Part shown: piece by piece, positions 52,580 through 61,077 of the stretch
Layout: each line of letters begins with the position of its first letter
Numbering within the stretch: the first letter of the stretch is position 1
Source of the DNA: Pontivivens insulae
GTDB taxonomy: Bacteria > Pseudomonadota > Alphaproteobacteria > Rhodobacterales > Rhodobacteraceae
DNA length: 64,000 nucleotides
Direction of reading: 5' to 3'
NCBI RefSeq assembly: GCF_900302495.1
Contig: NZ_OMKW01000001.1
Location: forward strand, 1,054,001-1,118,000
Program-made: the position numbers and the translations under genes
The notes under the pieces: generated by a model
Databases searched by the model: none
Seen by the model: the letters and a program-made list of their open reading frames with translations, nothing else
Told to the model about the DNA's origin: nothing

Positions 52580-53563
52580 ATGATCAACTACACACTCAAG
52601 GCTCTGGCAACCTCGGCAATCGTGCTGGCAAGTGTATCGGTGGCGCAAGCGGACGTAACTCTGCGTGGCGCAAGTATGTTTGACGAAGACCATTCCTTCA
52701 CCCAGACCCTGCGCGAATTCGAGCGTCTGGTGGCCGAGAAGTACGATGGGGACGTGAGCTTTGACCTGCGGCTGAACGGCGAACTGGGGGTTGAATCTGA
52801 CTACGTGACCTATCTCAACCAGGGCGTGGCGGTGGACTACACGATCCTCGCGCCATCCAACATGGCTGTTTTCTCCGAAAGCATCCCGTTGATGGATATG
52901 CCTTTCTTGTTTCGCGACCTAGAGCACTGGGACGCTGTGCTGTCTTCTGACGCCTTCGCTCCGCTCGAGGCCGACTTGCGCGAGGCCGCAGGAATCGTGA
53001 TCGTGGGCTACCATGGCGGCGGTGTACGGAACCTCGCCTCCGCTGAACCGATCACAAGCATGGAAGAGCTGGCTGGTCATCGGATGCGTGTGATGGGGGC
53101 TCCGATCCAAGCACAGACCTTTGATGCTGTCGGTGCAGCGCCGTCGGCAATCGCCTACAATGAAGTCTACAATGCCATCCAAACGGGTGTGATCGCTGGC
53201 TTTGAGAACGAAGCTGCCTCAATCCAGAACTTGAAGTTTTACGAAGTCGCCCCGCACATCTCGCTTACCCAGCATACGATAACTGTACGTCCGATTGTGA
53301 TGTCTGCCGCTACCTTTGATGCACTTCCCGCTGATTTGCAGGATGCGATTGTGATGGCGGGTGCAGAAGCCGGTGCCTTTGGACGCGCACTCGAAAGCGG
53401 CGCCGATGGCGAAATTCTTCAGGAGATGGAAGCGGCAGGTCAAATCGTCATCCACGATTTCGAAGGTCGTGAACAGATGCTGGAGTTGGTGCAACCAATC
53501 CAAGATGACTACGCGGAGAGCCTCGGAGCGACCGAGCTGCTGATGAACGTGCGCGGCATGTAA
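52580..53563 (+). CDS. dctP: TRAP transporter substrate-binding protein (DctP type)
   Basis: The ~327-residue protein starts MINYTLKALATSAIVLASVS with a signal peptide cut after AQA, and has the DctP fold, with the ligand-binding Arg in GHRMRVMGAPIQAQ and the helix EVYNAIQTGVIAGFENE. The start follows GGAGG by six bases. In this operon the ligand is probably a monouronate from alginate or pectin. Confidence 0.92.
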   Translation: MINYTLKALATSAIVLASVSVAQADVTLRGASMFDEDHSFTQTLREFERLVAEKYDGDVSFDLRLNGELGVESDYVTYLNQGVAVDYTILAPSNMAVFSESIPLMDMPFLFRDLEHWDAVLSSDAFAPLEADLREAAGIVIVGYHGGGVRNLASAEPITSMEELAGHRMRVMGAPIQAQTFDAVGAAPSAIAYNEVYNAIQTGVIAGFENEAASIQNLKFYEVAPHISLTQHTITVRPIVMSAATFDALPADLQDAIVMAGAEAGAFGRALESGADGEILQEMEAAGQIVIHDFEGREQMLELVQPIQDDYAESLGATELLMNVRGM

Positions 53564-53573
53564 ACTCCTCTAG

Positions 53574-53612
53574 GCCAGTGGGCGGCAGCAGAAAACTGCG
53601 CCGCCCACTGGC
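53574..53612. terminator. Strong hairpin between dctP and dctQ
   Basis: GCCAGTGGGCGGC pairs perfectly with GCCGCCCACTGGC, and the loop continues as a 4-bp GCAG/CTGC stem with an AAAA tip. No poly-T follows, so it more likely stabilises the upstream dctP mRNA or attenuates than fully terminates. The effect would be more binding protein than permease. Confidence 0.78.
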
Positions 53613-53656
53613 TTCAAAGACTTTCGCGGCACTCGCTGCCACATCTGGGGGGTTGC

Positions 53657-54151
53657 ATGTTCGGCCGACTACTCGACGGGTTCTGTAAGGGCCTTCGCAT
53701 TCTTTTGGGCGTTTTGATGGGCGCGCTCGCTGTTCCTGTCGCGATGCAGGTCCTCTCTCGCTACACCGGGATCATACCCTCCTACCTATGGACCGAAGAA
53801 CTCGCGACGTTTCTCTTCGTTTGGATTGTCATGATCGGATCAGTGATCGCGGTTTGGGACGGAACGCATTTCGATGTCCGCATCACCCGCAATGCCACAT
53901 CCCCGATCATGGAACTCTTTCAGAATGGCGTAGTTCATCTCGCAATCATGCTCTTCGGCGCGTTGTTTCTGATCTACGGTTTTGAATATGCCGAGTTCGG
54001 CGGCAGACAACGCTCGGTGATGATGCGGGCGAACCTGATGATCACACACATCTCTGTCCCCATTGCAGGCGGGCTTTGGATGGTTCTGTCGGGTTATCGT
54101 CTCGCCCAAGAAATTGCCTTGGTTCGTGGTCGTGAGGGAGCAGTGCAATGA
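53657..54151 (+). CDS. dctQ: TRAP transporter small permease (DctQ type)
   Basis: The 164-residue protein has four membrane segments and the conserved WTEELATFLFVWIVMIGSVI region. It follows a strong hairpin and overlaps dctM by four bases. Together with DctP and DctM it forms the uptake system. Confidence 0.92.
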   Translation: MFGRLLDGFCKGLRILLGVLMGALAVPVAMQVLSRYTGIIPSYLWTEELATFLFVWIVMIGSVIAVWDGTHFDVRITRNATSPIMELFQNGVVHLAIMLFGALFLIYGFEYAEFGGRQRSVMMRANLMITHISVPIAGGLWMVLSGYRLAQEIALVRGREGAVQ

Positions 54152-55455
54152 TCCTAGATACTGCCACTGCCACCATGATCCTGATCTCAGTTTTTGTGGT
54201 TCTGATCTTCATCCGCATCCCTGTGGCTTTTGCTTTGGGCCTTGCCACTGTTCCAGTGGTCCTGCTTGAGCTTCGTCTGACCCCCTTCATCGTCCTAGAT
54301 CGGATGTTTCAGTCCTACAATTCGTTCATCCTCTTGGCTGTGCCCTTTTTCCTCCTTGCCGCCAACCTGATGAATTCCGGTAAGGTCACTGATCGCTTGA
54401 TTGAACTTGCCCGTGTTCTGACTGGGTGGATGCCCGGGGGCCTGGGACATGTAAACGTCGCGGTCTCCATGCTATTTGCAGGAATTTCTGGGTCCTCAAC
54501 TGCCGATGCAGCCGGGATCGGCAAAATCCTGATCCCAGCAATGCAGAAAGAGGGATACGATACCCGCTTTGCCGTGGCGATCACCGCTTGTTCGTCAGTG
54601 ATGGGCGTCATCATTCCGCCGTCGATTCTGATGATTGTCTGGGGTGGGGTGATGCAGGTTTCGGTCGGCGCCCTGTTTTTGGGCGGAGCTGTCCCCGGCC
54701 TGATGATCGGGCTGACGCTGATGGCGACGGTTTTCTGTTTCGCGAAGGCCCGTAACTACCCGGTGACGGCGACACCGAACTTGGGAGAGTTCTTGGCTGC
54801 GTGGAAGGGTGCTGCCCTTGCTTTGCTGACACCGATCTTCGTGATTGGCGGAATCGTTGGTGGCATCGTCACCCCAACAGAAAGCGCCATCATTGCGGCG
54901 GCGTATGCACTGATCCTCGGGATGTTTGTCTACCGAACAGTCACAGTCCGTGATCTCGGATTCATCCTCTACGACACTGCCCGCTTCGCGGCGATCTCGC
55001 TCTTTGCAATCGGTACGGCCTCAGCCTTTGGATGGCTCCTGTCTTTCTACAACGCACCTAGGTTGATCGTTGGCATCCTGACGGTATGGGAGTTCGGGCC
55101 ATTCGGAACCGCCATGGTCATCGCAGCCCTATTTTTGCTTTTTGGCCTGTTCATCGACGCAATCCCGACAATCATCATCTTGGGCACCGTGCTGATGCCG
55201 GTGGCCCAGGCTGGCGGCGTTGACCCCATTGCCTTTGCCATCATTGGGATCGTGTCACTGGCCTTTGGCCTCGTGACACCACCGTACGGTCTTTGCCTGC
55301 TCATATCAGCGGCCATTGGCCGGCTCAACGTGGTTCAGGTACTGCGCGAGGTGGTGATCATCCTTGCCCCGATGCTGGTCATCCTTGTTCTGATGGCGGC
55401 GTTCCCCGCGATCATTCTTTGGCTGCCCAAACTGCTCATGCCCGGCGCGTTCTAA
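54148..55455 (+). CDS. dctM: TRAP transporter large permease (DctM type)
   Basis: The 435 residues form about 12 membrane helices with typical DctM segments: GGLGHVNVAVSMLFAGISGS, DAAGIGKILIPAM and GVIIPPSILMIVWG. It overlaps dctQ (ATGA) and lies 38 bases before the SDR gene. Confidence 0.95.
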   Translation: MILDTATATMILISVFVVLIFIRIPVAFALGLATVPVVLLELRLTPFIVLDRMFQSYNSFILLAVPFFLLAANLMNSGKVTDRLIELARVLTGWMPGGLGHVNVAVSMLFAGISGSSTADAAGIGKILIPAMQKEGYDTRFAVAITACSSVMGVIIPPSILMIVWGGVMQVSVGALFLGGAVPGLMIGLTLMATVFCFAKARNYPVTATPNLGEFLAAWKGAALALLTPIFVIGGIVGGIVTPTESAIIAAAYALILGMFVYRTVTVRDLGFILYDTARFAAISLFAIGTASAFGWLLSFYNAPRLIVGILTVWEFGPFGTAMVIAALFLLFGLFIDAIPTIIILGTVLMPVAQAGGVDPIAFAIIGIVSLAFGLVTPPYGLCLLISAAIGRLNVVQVLREVVIILAPMLVILVLMAAFPAIILWLPKLLMPGAF

Positions 55456-55493
55456 TCGCTATACAAACCCACCCATCCACAGAGAGGCCCGCA

Positions 55494-56237
55494 ATGAAAC
55501 TCAAAGATAGATCCGCGATCGTCACAGGTGGAGGGCGCGACATTGGTCGCGCCGTCGCAGAGAAGCTAGCGTCCGAAGGCGCAAGCGTCGCGATCAACTA
55601 TTTCTCCAGCTCAAAAGGGGCGGATGAAGCTGTCGCAGCCATTGAAGCGAATGGCGGGCGCGCTATCGCCGTCCAGGGGGACCTGAACAAAAAATCCGAC
55701 GCAGACGCCTTAGTGCAGGCTGCAGTGGATGCGTTTGGTGGCGTCGATATTCTCGTCAACAATGCAGGCGGGCTCATCGCTCGGAAAACGGTTGCCGAGA
55801 TGCCGCTAGAGCACTGGGACGCGGTGATGCGGCTCAACCTGACAAGTACCTTCCTGATGACGCAGGCGTGCCTCGCGCACATGAAAAACGGGGCAATCGT
55901 GAACCTTGCCAGCCAGGCAGGTCGCGATGGCGGCGGTCCCGGAGCCGTGGCCTACGCAGCTTCGAAGGGGGCAGTGATGACCATGACACGAGGGCTTGCC
56001 AAAGAGGTCGGTCCTAACATCCGGGTCAATGCGCTCTGCCCCGGGATGATCGACACTGATTTCCACAATGTGCACACGCCCGATGCCGGGCGACGCGGTT
56101 ACGAAGCAAACGCGCCATTGAAGCGCCAGGGCCATGTTGAGGATGCAGCCAACTTGGTTCTGTTCCTTGCCAGCGATGACAGCGCATTCGTAACTGGCAC
56201 GAATATAGACATCAACGGCGGCATGCTTTTCTCATAG
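55494..56237 (+). CDS. SDR oxidoreductase, probably DEH reductase-like
   Basis: The ~247-residue protein has the SDR signatures: TGGGRDIGRAVAEKL near residue 12, NNAGG near 90, catalytic Ser in LASQAG and YAASKGA. It resembles 3-oxoacyl-ACP-reductase/gluconate-5-dehydrogenase types. Between a TRAP system, a KdgF-like cupin and KdgK it fits the reductase that turns 4-deoxy-5-keto-uronate (DEH) into 2-keto-3-deoxygluconate. The ATG at 55494 follows AGAGAGG; the longer frame upstream lies inside dctM. Confidence 0.86.
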   Translation: MKLKDRSAIVTGGGRDIGRAVAEKLASEGASVAINYFSSSKGADEAVAAIEANGGRAIAVQGDLNKKSDADALVQAAVDAFGGVDILVNNAGGLIARKTVAEMPLEHWDAVMRLNLTSTFLMTQACLAHMKNGAIVNLASQAGRDGGGPGAVAYAASKGAVMTMTRGLAKEVGPNIRVNALCPGMIDTDFHNVHTPDAGRRGYEANAPLKRQGHVEDAANLVLFLASDDSAFVTGTNIDINGGMLFS

Positions 56238-56254
56238 CGGACAGGGATCACAGG

Positions 56255-56566
56255 ATGTCAGATTACCCCATTGTCTCAACTGGACCTGACGTGACACGCC
56301 AAGTCCTATCGGATCATGAAACACTGATGGTTGTCGCGTTTCGTTTTGGAGCGTCAGGAGCGATTGGAGCCCTCCACAACCATCCTCATGTGCAATCAAC
56401 CTATGTTGAGAGCGGTCGGTTCCAATTTACGCTTGGCAACGAAGAGCGCGAGGTCGGTCCCGGCGATAGCTTCGTCGTTCCGTCAGAGCAAATGCATGGC
56501 TGCGTCTGCCTCGTTCCCGGCACTCTCATCGACACCTTTACGCCCCGCCGTGATGATTTTCTCTAG
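56255..56566 (+). CDS. kdgF: KdgF-like cupin (unsaturated monouronate linearisation)
   Basis: The 103-residue cupin has metal-site residues in ALHNHPHVQSTYV (His41, His43, Gln47 region) and SEQMHG (His81), plus the family's C-terminal DTFTPRRDDF. KdgF opens 4,5-unsaturated monouronates from pectin or alginate to the linear keto form. Size, motifs and neighbours agree with that role. It overlaps kdgK by 14 bases. Confidence 0.86.
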   Translation: MSDYPIVSTGPDVTRQVLSDHETLMVVAFRFGASGAIGALHNHPHVQSTYVESGRFQFTLGNEEREVGPGDSFVVPSEQMHGCVCLVPGTLIDTFTPRRDDFL

Positions 56567-57473
56567 CAACCGACGCCCAACACAGGTCCTTTCGATTGGG
56601 GAGTGTATGGCCGAGCTCGCCCCGACGGGGGACGCTAGGACATTTCGCATGGGTTTTGCTGGGGATACCTTCAACACCGCGTGGTATCTTGCGCAGGTTT
56701 CGACTGCGGCAAGAGTTGGCTACTTCACCGCGGTTGGGGATGATGACCTTTCTCAAGACATGCTGGAATTCATACGGGACAGTGGTATTGCAGATACTTA
56801 CGTCCAGCGGGTGCCTAACAAGACAGTTGGACTTTATCGAATACACCTGCGGGAGGGAGAGCGAAGCTTCACCTATTGGAGAGATACTTCAGCAGCCCGC
56901 GAACTAGCCGCGAACGAAGATCTGCTGAGTGCCGCTCTTGATGCAGCGGACCTGATCTACTTTTCCGGGATCACACTCGCGATCCTCGAAGAAGCTTCCC
57001 GAGACACTCTTTTACGCACCGTTGCGAAAGCACGTGCAAAGGGCAAAGTCATCGCCTTCGACCCAAATCTGCGCCGCCGACTCTGGCGCTCAGCTGATGA
57101 GATGACATCCAAAATCACCCAGGCTGCGAGTCTTGCAGACCTGGTTTTACCCTCTTTCGAAGACGAAGCAGATTGGTTCGGGGACAGCGACCCCGAGGCA
57201 ACCCTAGACCGTTACTTCGAACTGGGCGCGTCGCATGTAGTCGTCAAAGACGGGAACAATCCGGTGACTTTTCGGTCTGATGGGAATCAGACGCAAGTGC
57301 TGGTCCCACCTATCGGCGTGCCGGAGGATACGACCGCTGCGGGTGACAGTTTCAACGCTGGAGTTTTGAACGGCTTGATAGAGGGGCGCGGCATCTACAA
57401 AAGCATCCTGGAGGGATGTGCGCTTGCAGGACATGTTATTCAGCAATCTGGGGCTCTGGTCGACGTCGGTTAG
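56553..57473 (+). CDS. kdgK: 2-keto-3-deoxygluconate kinase
   Basis: The ~306-residue PfkB-family kinase starts MIFSSNRRPTQVLSIGECMA and has the substrate-side LAPTGDARTFRMGFAGDTFN and the catalytic DTTAAGDSFNAG near the C-terminus. KdgK phosphorylates KDG to KDPG for the Entner-Doudoroff route. It starts inside the cupin gene; the longer frame to 56331 overlaps that gene almost entirely and is rejected. No KDPG aldolase gene is in the window. Confidence 0.92.
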   Translation: MIFSSNRRPTQVLSIGECMAELAPTGDARTFRMGFAGDTFNTAWYLAQVSTAARVGYFTAVGDDDLSQDMLEFIRDSGIADTYVQRVPNKTVGLYRIHLREGERSFTYWRDTSAARELAANEDLLSAALDAADLIYFSGITLAILEEASRDTLLRTVAKARAKGKVIAFDPNLRRRLWRSADEMTSKITQAASLADLVLPSFEDEADWFGDSDPEATLDRYFELGASHVVVKDGNNPVTFRSDGNQTQVLVPPIGVPEDTTAAGDSFNAGVLNGLIEGRGIYKSILEGCALAGHVIQQSGALVDVG

Positions 57474-57743
57474 ATGACCAGTCACGTTGAATAATTCAGG
57501 AACTTCCCAGTTGCACTTCAATCTCTTGATTGGCTGAATGACAACAGATCATAGGTACTCCGTTGCCGTCTAGGAGTTCAGTTTTCTTTAGAGATCTTCG
57601 TGAAACACAAACAATGGCAGCTTTGCCCCCGCACCGCTGACCTTCCCGCTGCCGAGCTGCTTTGAGTTGCCGAGTGAGGCGGTCGTATGACCGCTTCGAG
57701 CCCAATTTCACCGATGCTGCGTCATGCCTGAACGACCGCTATT

Positions 57744-58643
57744 TTAAGCAGATGAGCCGAGTTGGTCACGACACCAAACTTGTATGGCCTCACAAAACCG
57801 CTCAACACGGGCGGGGCGTTTTGTTCCGGGTGCCAGTGCGAGATTTACCGGCAGACGCGCGGCACGCAGATCAGGTTCCGCGTCTATCAAGATGCCTTGC
57901 ACCAAATCATCTGCAATGAACCAGCGCGGCAGGATGGCGACGCCAACGCCCTCAAGGCAGGCCTCATAGATCGCAAAGATGTTGTCGCTTGCCATCTTTG
58001 GGGTGACGGAGAAAACCTGCGCGGAACCGCCACTGTTTGAGAGCTCGATCCGGTTGCCCTCAAACGGCCCAAGGGTCAGCCACGGCAAGTCTTTCAGTGG
58101 TTGTGTCGCATGTGCAGCAAGGCATTCTGGCGTACCGACGACCAGCCGCTCCACACGCGCCAGCTCCCGCACAACAAGCGTATCGTCTGGCACCGCGCCG
58201 ATCTTTAGCCAGCAATCACACCCTTCCTCGGCAAAACGGATTGCGTCGTCGCGCAAGCGCCAATCAATAGTGACGCTGGGGTGATCCTTCATGAACTGCG
58301 ACGCCGCACGCACGAACAAGCTCTGTCCAAGGGCAACCGGTGCGATCACACGGATCACGCCCTTCAATGCGTCGTCTTCTGAATGCCGTTCCTCGATTGC
58401 CTCCCACTCGCCCAACATGCGCCGCGCGTCTTCCAAAAGAGCCAGACCATCCGGCGTCAGGGTAACATCATGGGTCGTGCGCCGCGCCAGCACGACATCA
58501 AGGCGGGTTTCCAGCGCCGCAAGCTGCCGGGAGATCGACGGCTGTGACGTGCCCAGGTCACGGGCGGCTTCCGAAAGCGAACCGCGCTCGGCAATGCGCA
58601 CGAAAGTTTCCAGCAGAGCGAGACGATCAAAGCGTGTGTTCAT
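57744..58643 (-). CDS. LysR-family regulator
   Basis: The 299-residue protein begins MNTRFDRLALLETFVRIAER and has a LysR helix-turn-helix (AARDLGTSQPSISRQLAALE) and an effector domain. It is divergent from the AKR-MFS operon, and its start codon lies inside a palindrome (58642-58656), suggesting autoregulation. It belongs to the CrgA/DsdC-like branch judging by the N-terminus, which frequently regulates oxidative or xenobiotic responses. Confidence 0.93.
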   Translation of the reverse strand: MNTRFDRLALLETFVRIAERGSLSEAARDLGTSQPSISRQLAALETRLDVVLARRTTHDVTLTPDGLALLEDARRMLGEWEAIEERHSEDDALKGVIRVIAPVALGQSLFVRAASQFMKDHPSVTIDWRLRDDAIRFAEEGCDCWLKIGAVPDDTLVVRELARVERLVVGTPECLAAHATQPLKDLPWLTLGPFEGNRIELSNSGGSAQVFSVTPKMASDNIFAIYEACLEGVGVAILPRWFIADDLVQGILIDAEPDLRAARLPVNLALAPGTKRPARVERFCEAIQVWCRDQLGSSA

Positions 58644-58656
58644 ACGCTAGGCGTAT
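58642..58656. promoter_or_regulatory. LysR-type operator overlapping the regulator's start
   Basis: ATACGC-TAG-GCGTAT is a perfect palindrome with the T-N11-A core (58643 to 58655). It covers the regulator's ATG and lies about 85 bases before the aldo-keto reductase gene, a usual place for a LysR box. Confidence 0.65.
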
Positions 58657-58737
58657 AGCAGTCTTACTCTCCATGCCGCTACCGTTAAATCGTCAGGTCC
58701 GTATGTTCATCTCAATCGAAACGAAAGGAACCATGAC

Positions 58738-59541
58738 ATGACCAACAATCAGAACACCACCTTCACCTTCCTCAATGGACGCACGGTCAATCGCATCGGC
58801 TACGGCGCGATGCGCCTCACAGGCCAGCCCCGCAACTTTGGGCCTTACGCAGACTGGCAGGGTGGCATTGATTTGCTACAACGTGCGCGTGACCTTGGCG
58901 TTACCCACATCGACACAGCCCGCGCTTATGGACCCCATGAAAACGAAAAGCTGATTGCCGACGCGCTTCTGGCCGAAGATGGCACCTATGGCGATATGTT
59001 CATCGCCTCCAAGGGCGGTGTGGAAAAGAGCGCGACAAGCATTAGCCGCGACACATCCGCCGCGACGATGAAACGGCATTTGGAGGAAAGCCTTGCCAGT
59101 CTGCGAACGGGAAATATTGACCTCTACTACGTCCATTCTCCCGATGGCGTGACGCCCATCACCGAGAGTGTGGCCGCGCTTGAAGAGATGCGACAGACCA
59201 GGAAAATCGACATGATCGGGTTGTCCAACGTCTCGCGGGTGCAAGTCGAGCAAGCCCTGAAAGTCGCGCCGATTGCGGCTGTCCAAAATCGCTACTCGCC
59301 CGCTGACGCGCGTGATGATGAACTGGAAAATATGATCGACTGGCTGAACGAACAGGGCATTGCCTTTGTCCCGCATGGCCCGCTCGGTGCAAACCCGATG
59401 AAACAGGGGGCCGCTGTCGATCCGGGGGACGCATTGCGGACGCTGCTTGCCCGGTCACCCAACATCCTCGCCATTCCGGGCACAACAACCATCGCGCATC
59501 TGGAAGACAACGCTTCGGCGTTGGAAACGCAACATGCGTGA
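58738..59541 (+). CDS. Aldo-keto reductase
   Basis: The 267-residue protein has the AKR tetrad in HIDTARAYGPHENE (Asp, Tyr), FIASKGG (Lys) and DLYYVHSPDG (His). Relatives reduce aldehydes with NADPH or act as pyridoxal reductases. It is the first of three overlapping or close genes with a small membrane protein and an MFS exporter, under a divergent LysR gene. Confidence 0.92.
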   Translation: MTNNQNTTFTFLNGRTVNRIGYGAMRLTGQPRNFGPYADWQGGIDLLQRARDLGVTHIDTARAYGPHENEKLIADALLAEDGTYGDMFIASKGGVEKSATSISRDTSAATMKRHLEESLASLRTGNIDLYYVHSPDGVTPITESVAALEEMRQTRKIDMIGLSNVSRVQVEQALKVAPIAAVQNRYSPADARDDELENMIDWLNEQGIAFVPHGPLGANPMKQGAAVDPGDALRTLLARSPNILAIPGTTTIAHLEDNASALETQHA

Positions 59542-59746
59542 TCTGCTGATCACGTGGGCAGCGGCATGGCCGACGATTACGGTCCTGCTGTTGCTCATGG
59601 ACGGGGCGATTGGGCAGTTGCCGCTGGCGGTCAGGACATTGGTTCTGACAGCTCTGATGGTACCGCTGATGACAATGCTGGTTGTGCCAGCTCTGAATCG
59701 CTTCGTCGGACACCTTGAAAGTAAACACCTGCGCTCCGGCCTTTAG
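59534..59746 (+). CDS. 70-residue two-helix membrane protein
   Basis: The protein starts MRDLLITWAAAWPTITVLLL and has two membrane helices (about residues 4-22 and 34-57). Its ATG overlaps the AKR stop. It resembles small DUF2798-like proteins in size and layout, but I am not certain. Coupled to AKR and before MFS, it may support export or detoxification. Confidence 0.7.
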   Translation: MRDLLITWAAAWPTITVLLLLMDGAIGQLPLAVRTLVLTALMVPLMTMLVVPALNRFVGHLESKHLRSGL

Positions 59747-59834
59747 GCCACGCTGACTTCACCTCTAACCACAACTTCCCCACTCCGCTTCACGCAAGCG
59801 GACCGGTTCACTTTTGACCAAAGGAGGCATCACA

Positions 59835-61001
59835 ATGAAACTTCCCATCCTCACACTTGCAGCGGCGGGGTTCGCCGTCGTCACGACAGAATTCGTGATT
59901 ATCGGCGTCCTGCCGCAACTCGCAGCCGATCTTGGCGTCACCATCGCGCAAGCTGGTCTGTTGGCGACGATCTTCGCCTTTACTGTCGCCATTGCGGCTC
60001 CGTTTCTGACGGCCCTGGTGGCGCAGGTCGAACGGAAAAAGCTATTCGCCACGCTGCTGGCAATGATCGCCGTGTCGAACGTCCTGACGGCTTTTGCACC
60101 AACTTTTGAAACGCTTGCGGCCGCCCGAGTCATAGGCGCTTTGGCACTTCCTGTTTTCTGGGCCGTTGGCACCGCTTCAGCAGCACAGCTCGGAGGACCA
60201 GAAGGTGGCGGTAAATCCGTAGCCATCCTTTATGCCAGTATCTCGGCAGGGACGGTCATCGGCATTCCGCTTGGGACACTCTTGGCTGATTTGATGGGAT
60301 GGCGCGTTATGTTTGGGGCAATCGGTGCACTGGCGGCGATCATGTCGCTGGCGCTCCTGGCCTTCTTCCCCACAACCAAACCGCAATCCGCTCCCTCGTT
60401 GCTGAAACAGGCGTCGATCCTGAAACGCCCGATGTTTCTCGGTCATCTGGTACTGACTGCTTTCGCCTTCACGTCGATGTTTGTGGCCTACACCTATCTG
60501 GCGGACATTTTGCAAACACTGGCGTCTGTTCCTGCAAGTCAGGTGGCGTGGGTATTGATGGGCTTCGGTATTGTCGGCCTGTTCGGTAATTGGCTGGCTG
60601 GCCAACACGTTGATCGCAGCCCTATGGATGTAACGGTTGTATCGCTTGCCGCGCTTGCGCTGTCATCCTTCGCTACGGTCGCACTGACCGGGCAAGGCAT
60701 CCTGTTCCTGATCCCCCTGGCGATCTGGGGCGCAGCCCAGTCAGCAGGCTTCATCGGCAACCAGTTGCGTGTCATGAAGCAGGCTCCTGAAGCGCAGGAT
60801 TTTGCGTCGGCCCTGAGCGTAACAATCGCACAGGTTGGTATTGGCCTCGGAGCATTGATCGGCGGTCTCGTGATTGACGCGCAAGGGCTGGCCGCTCTCG
60901 GATCGGCCAATGCGATGATCGGGTTTGCCGGGCTGGTTGTTTCGGCCATCATAGCACTGGTGATCCGCGCATCGCGCACCATCGCCGTTCCTGCCGAGTG
61001 A
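59835..61001 (+). CDS. MFS exporter (AraJ/sugar-efflux-like)
   Basis: The ~388-residue protein has 12 membrane helices with an N-terminal TTEFVIIGVLPQLAADLGVT motif typical of the AraJ/YdhP/SetA-like branch of MFS drug/arabinose exporters. It follows AGGAGG by about nine bases. The operon suggests removal of the product or substrate of the aldo-keto reductase. Confidence 0.93.
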   Translation: MKLPILTLAAAGFAVVTTEFVIIGVLPQLAADLGVTIAQAGLLATIFAFTVAIAAPFLTALVAQVERKKLFATLLAMIAVSNVLTAFAPTFETLAAARVIGALALPVFWAVGTASAAQLGGPEGGGKSVAILYASISAGTVIGIPLGTLLADLMGWRVMFGAIGALAAIMSLALLAFFPTTKPQSAPSLLKQASILKRPMFLGHLVLTAFAFTSMFVAYTYLADILQTLASVPASQVAWVLMGFGIVGLFGNWLAGQHVDRSPMDVTVVSLAALALSSFATVALTGQGILFLIPLAIWGAAQSAGFIGNQLRVMKQAPEAQDFASALSVTIAQVGIGLGALIGGLVIDAQGLAALGSANAMIGFAGLVVSAIIALVIRASRTIAVPAE

Positions 61002-61007
61002 AAGGCT

Positions 61008-61034
61008 GATGGCCGTCCACAGTGGGCGGCCATC
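61008..61034 (+). terminator. Hairpin after the MFS gene
   Basis: GATGGCCG-11 bases-CGGCCATC gives an 8-bp stem seven bases past the stop codon. No T run follows. It is a probable transcript end for the AKR-MFS operon. Confidence 0.55.
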
Positions 61035-61040
61035 GCCAAC

Positions 61041-61072
61041 AGCCGACATTGGTGCAGCCGCAGCGAATGGGA
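61041..61072 (+). repeat. Partial module B next to IS30
   Basis: AGCCGACATTGGTGCAGCCG and CAGCGAATGG match the start of module B and its inner CATTCGCTGC on the opposite strand. The piece is cut off at the IS30 left end, so the IS may have inserted near a B copy; a full B copy lies on the other side at 62375. Confidence 0.55.
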
Positions 61073-61077
61073 GCTAA

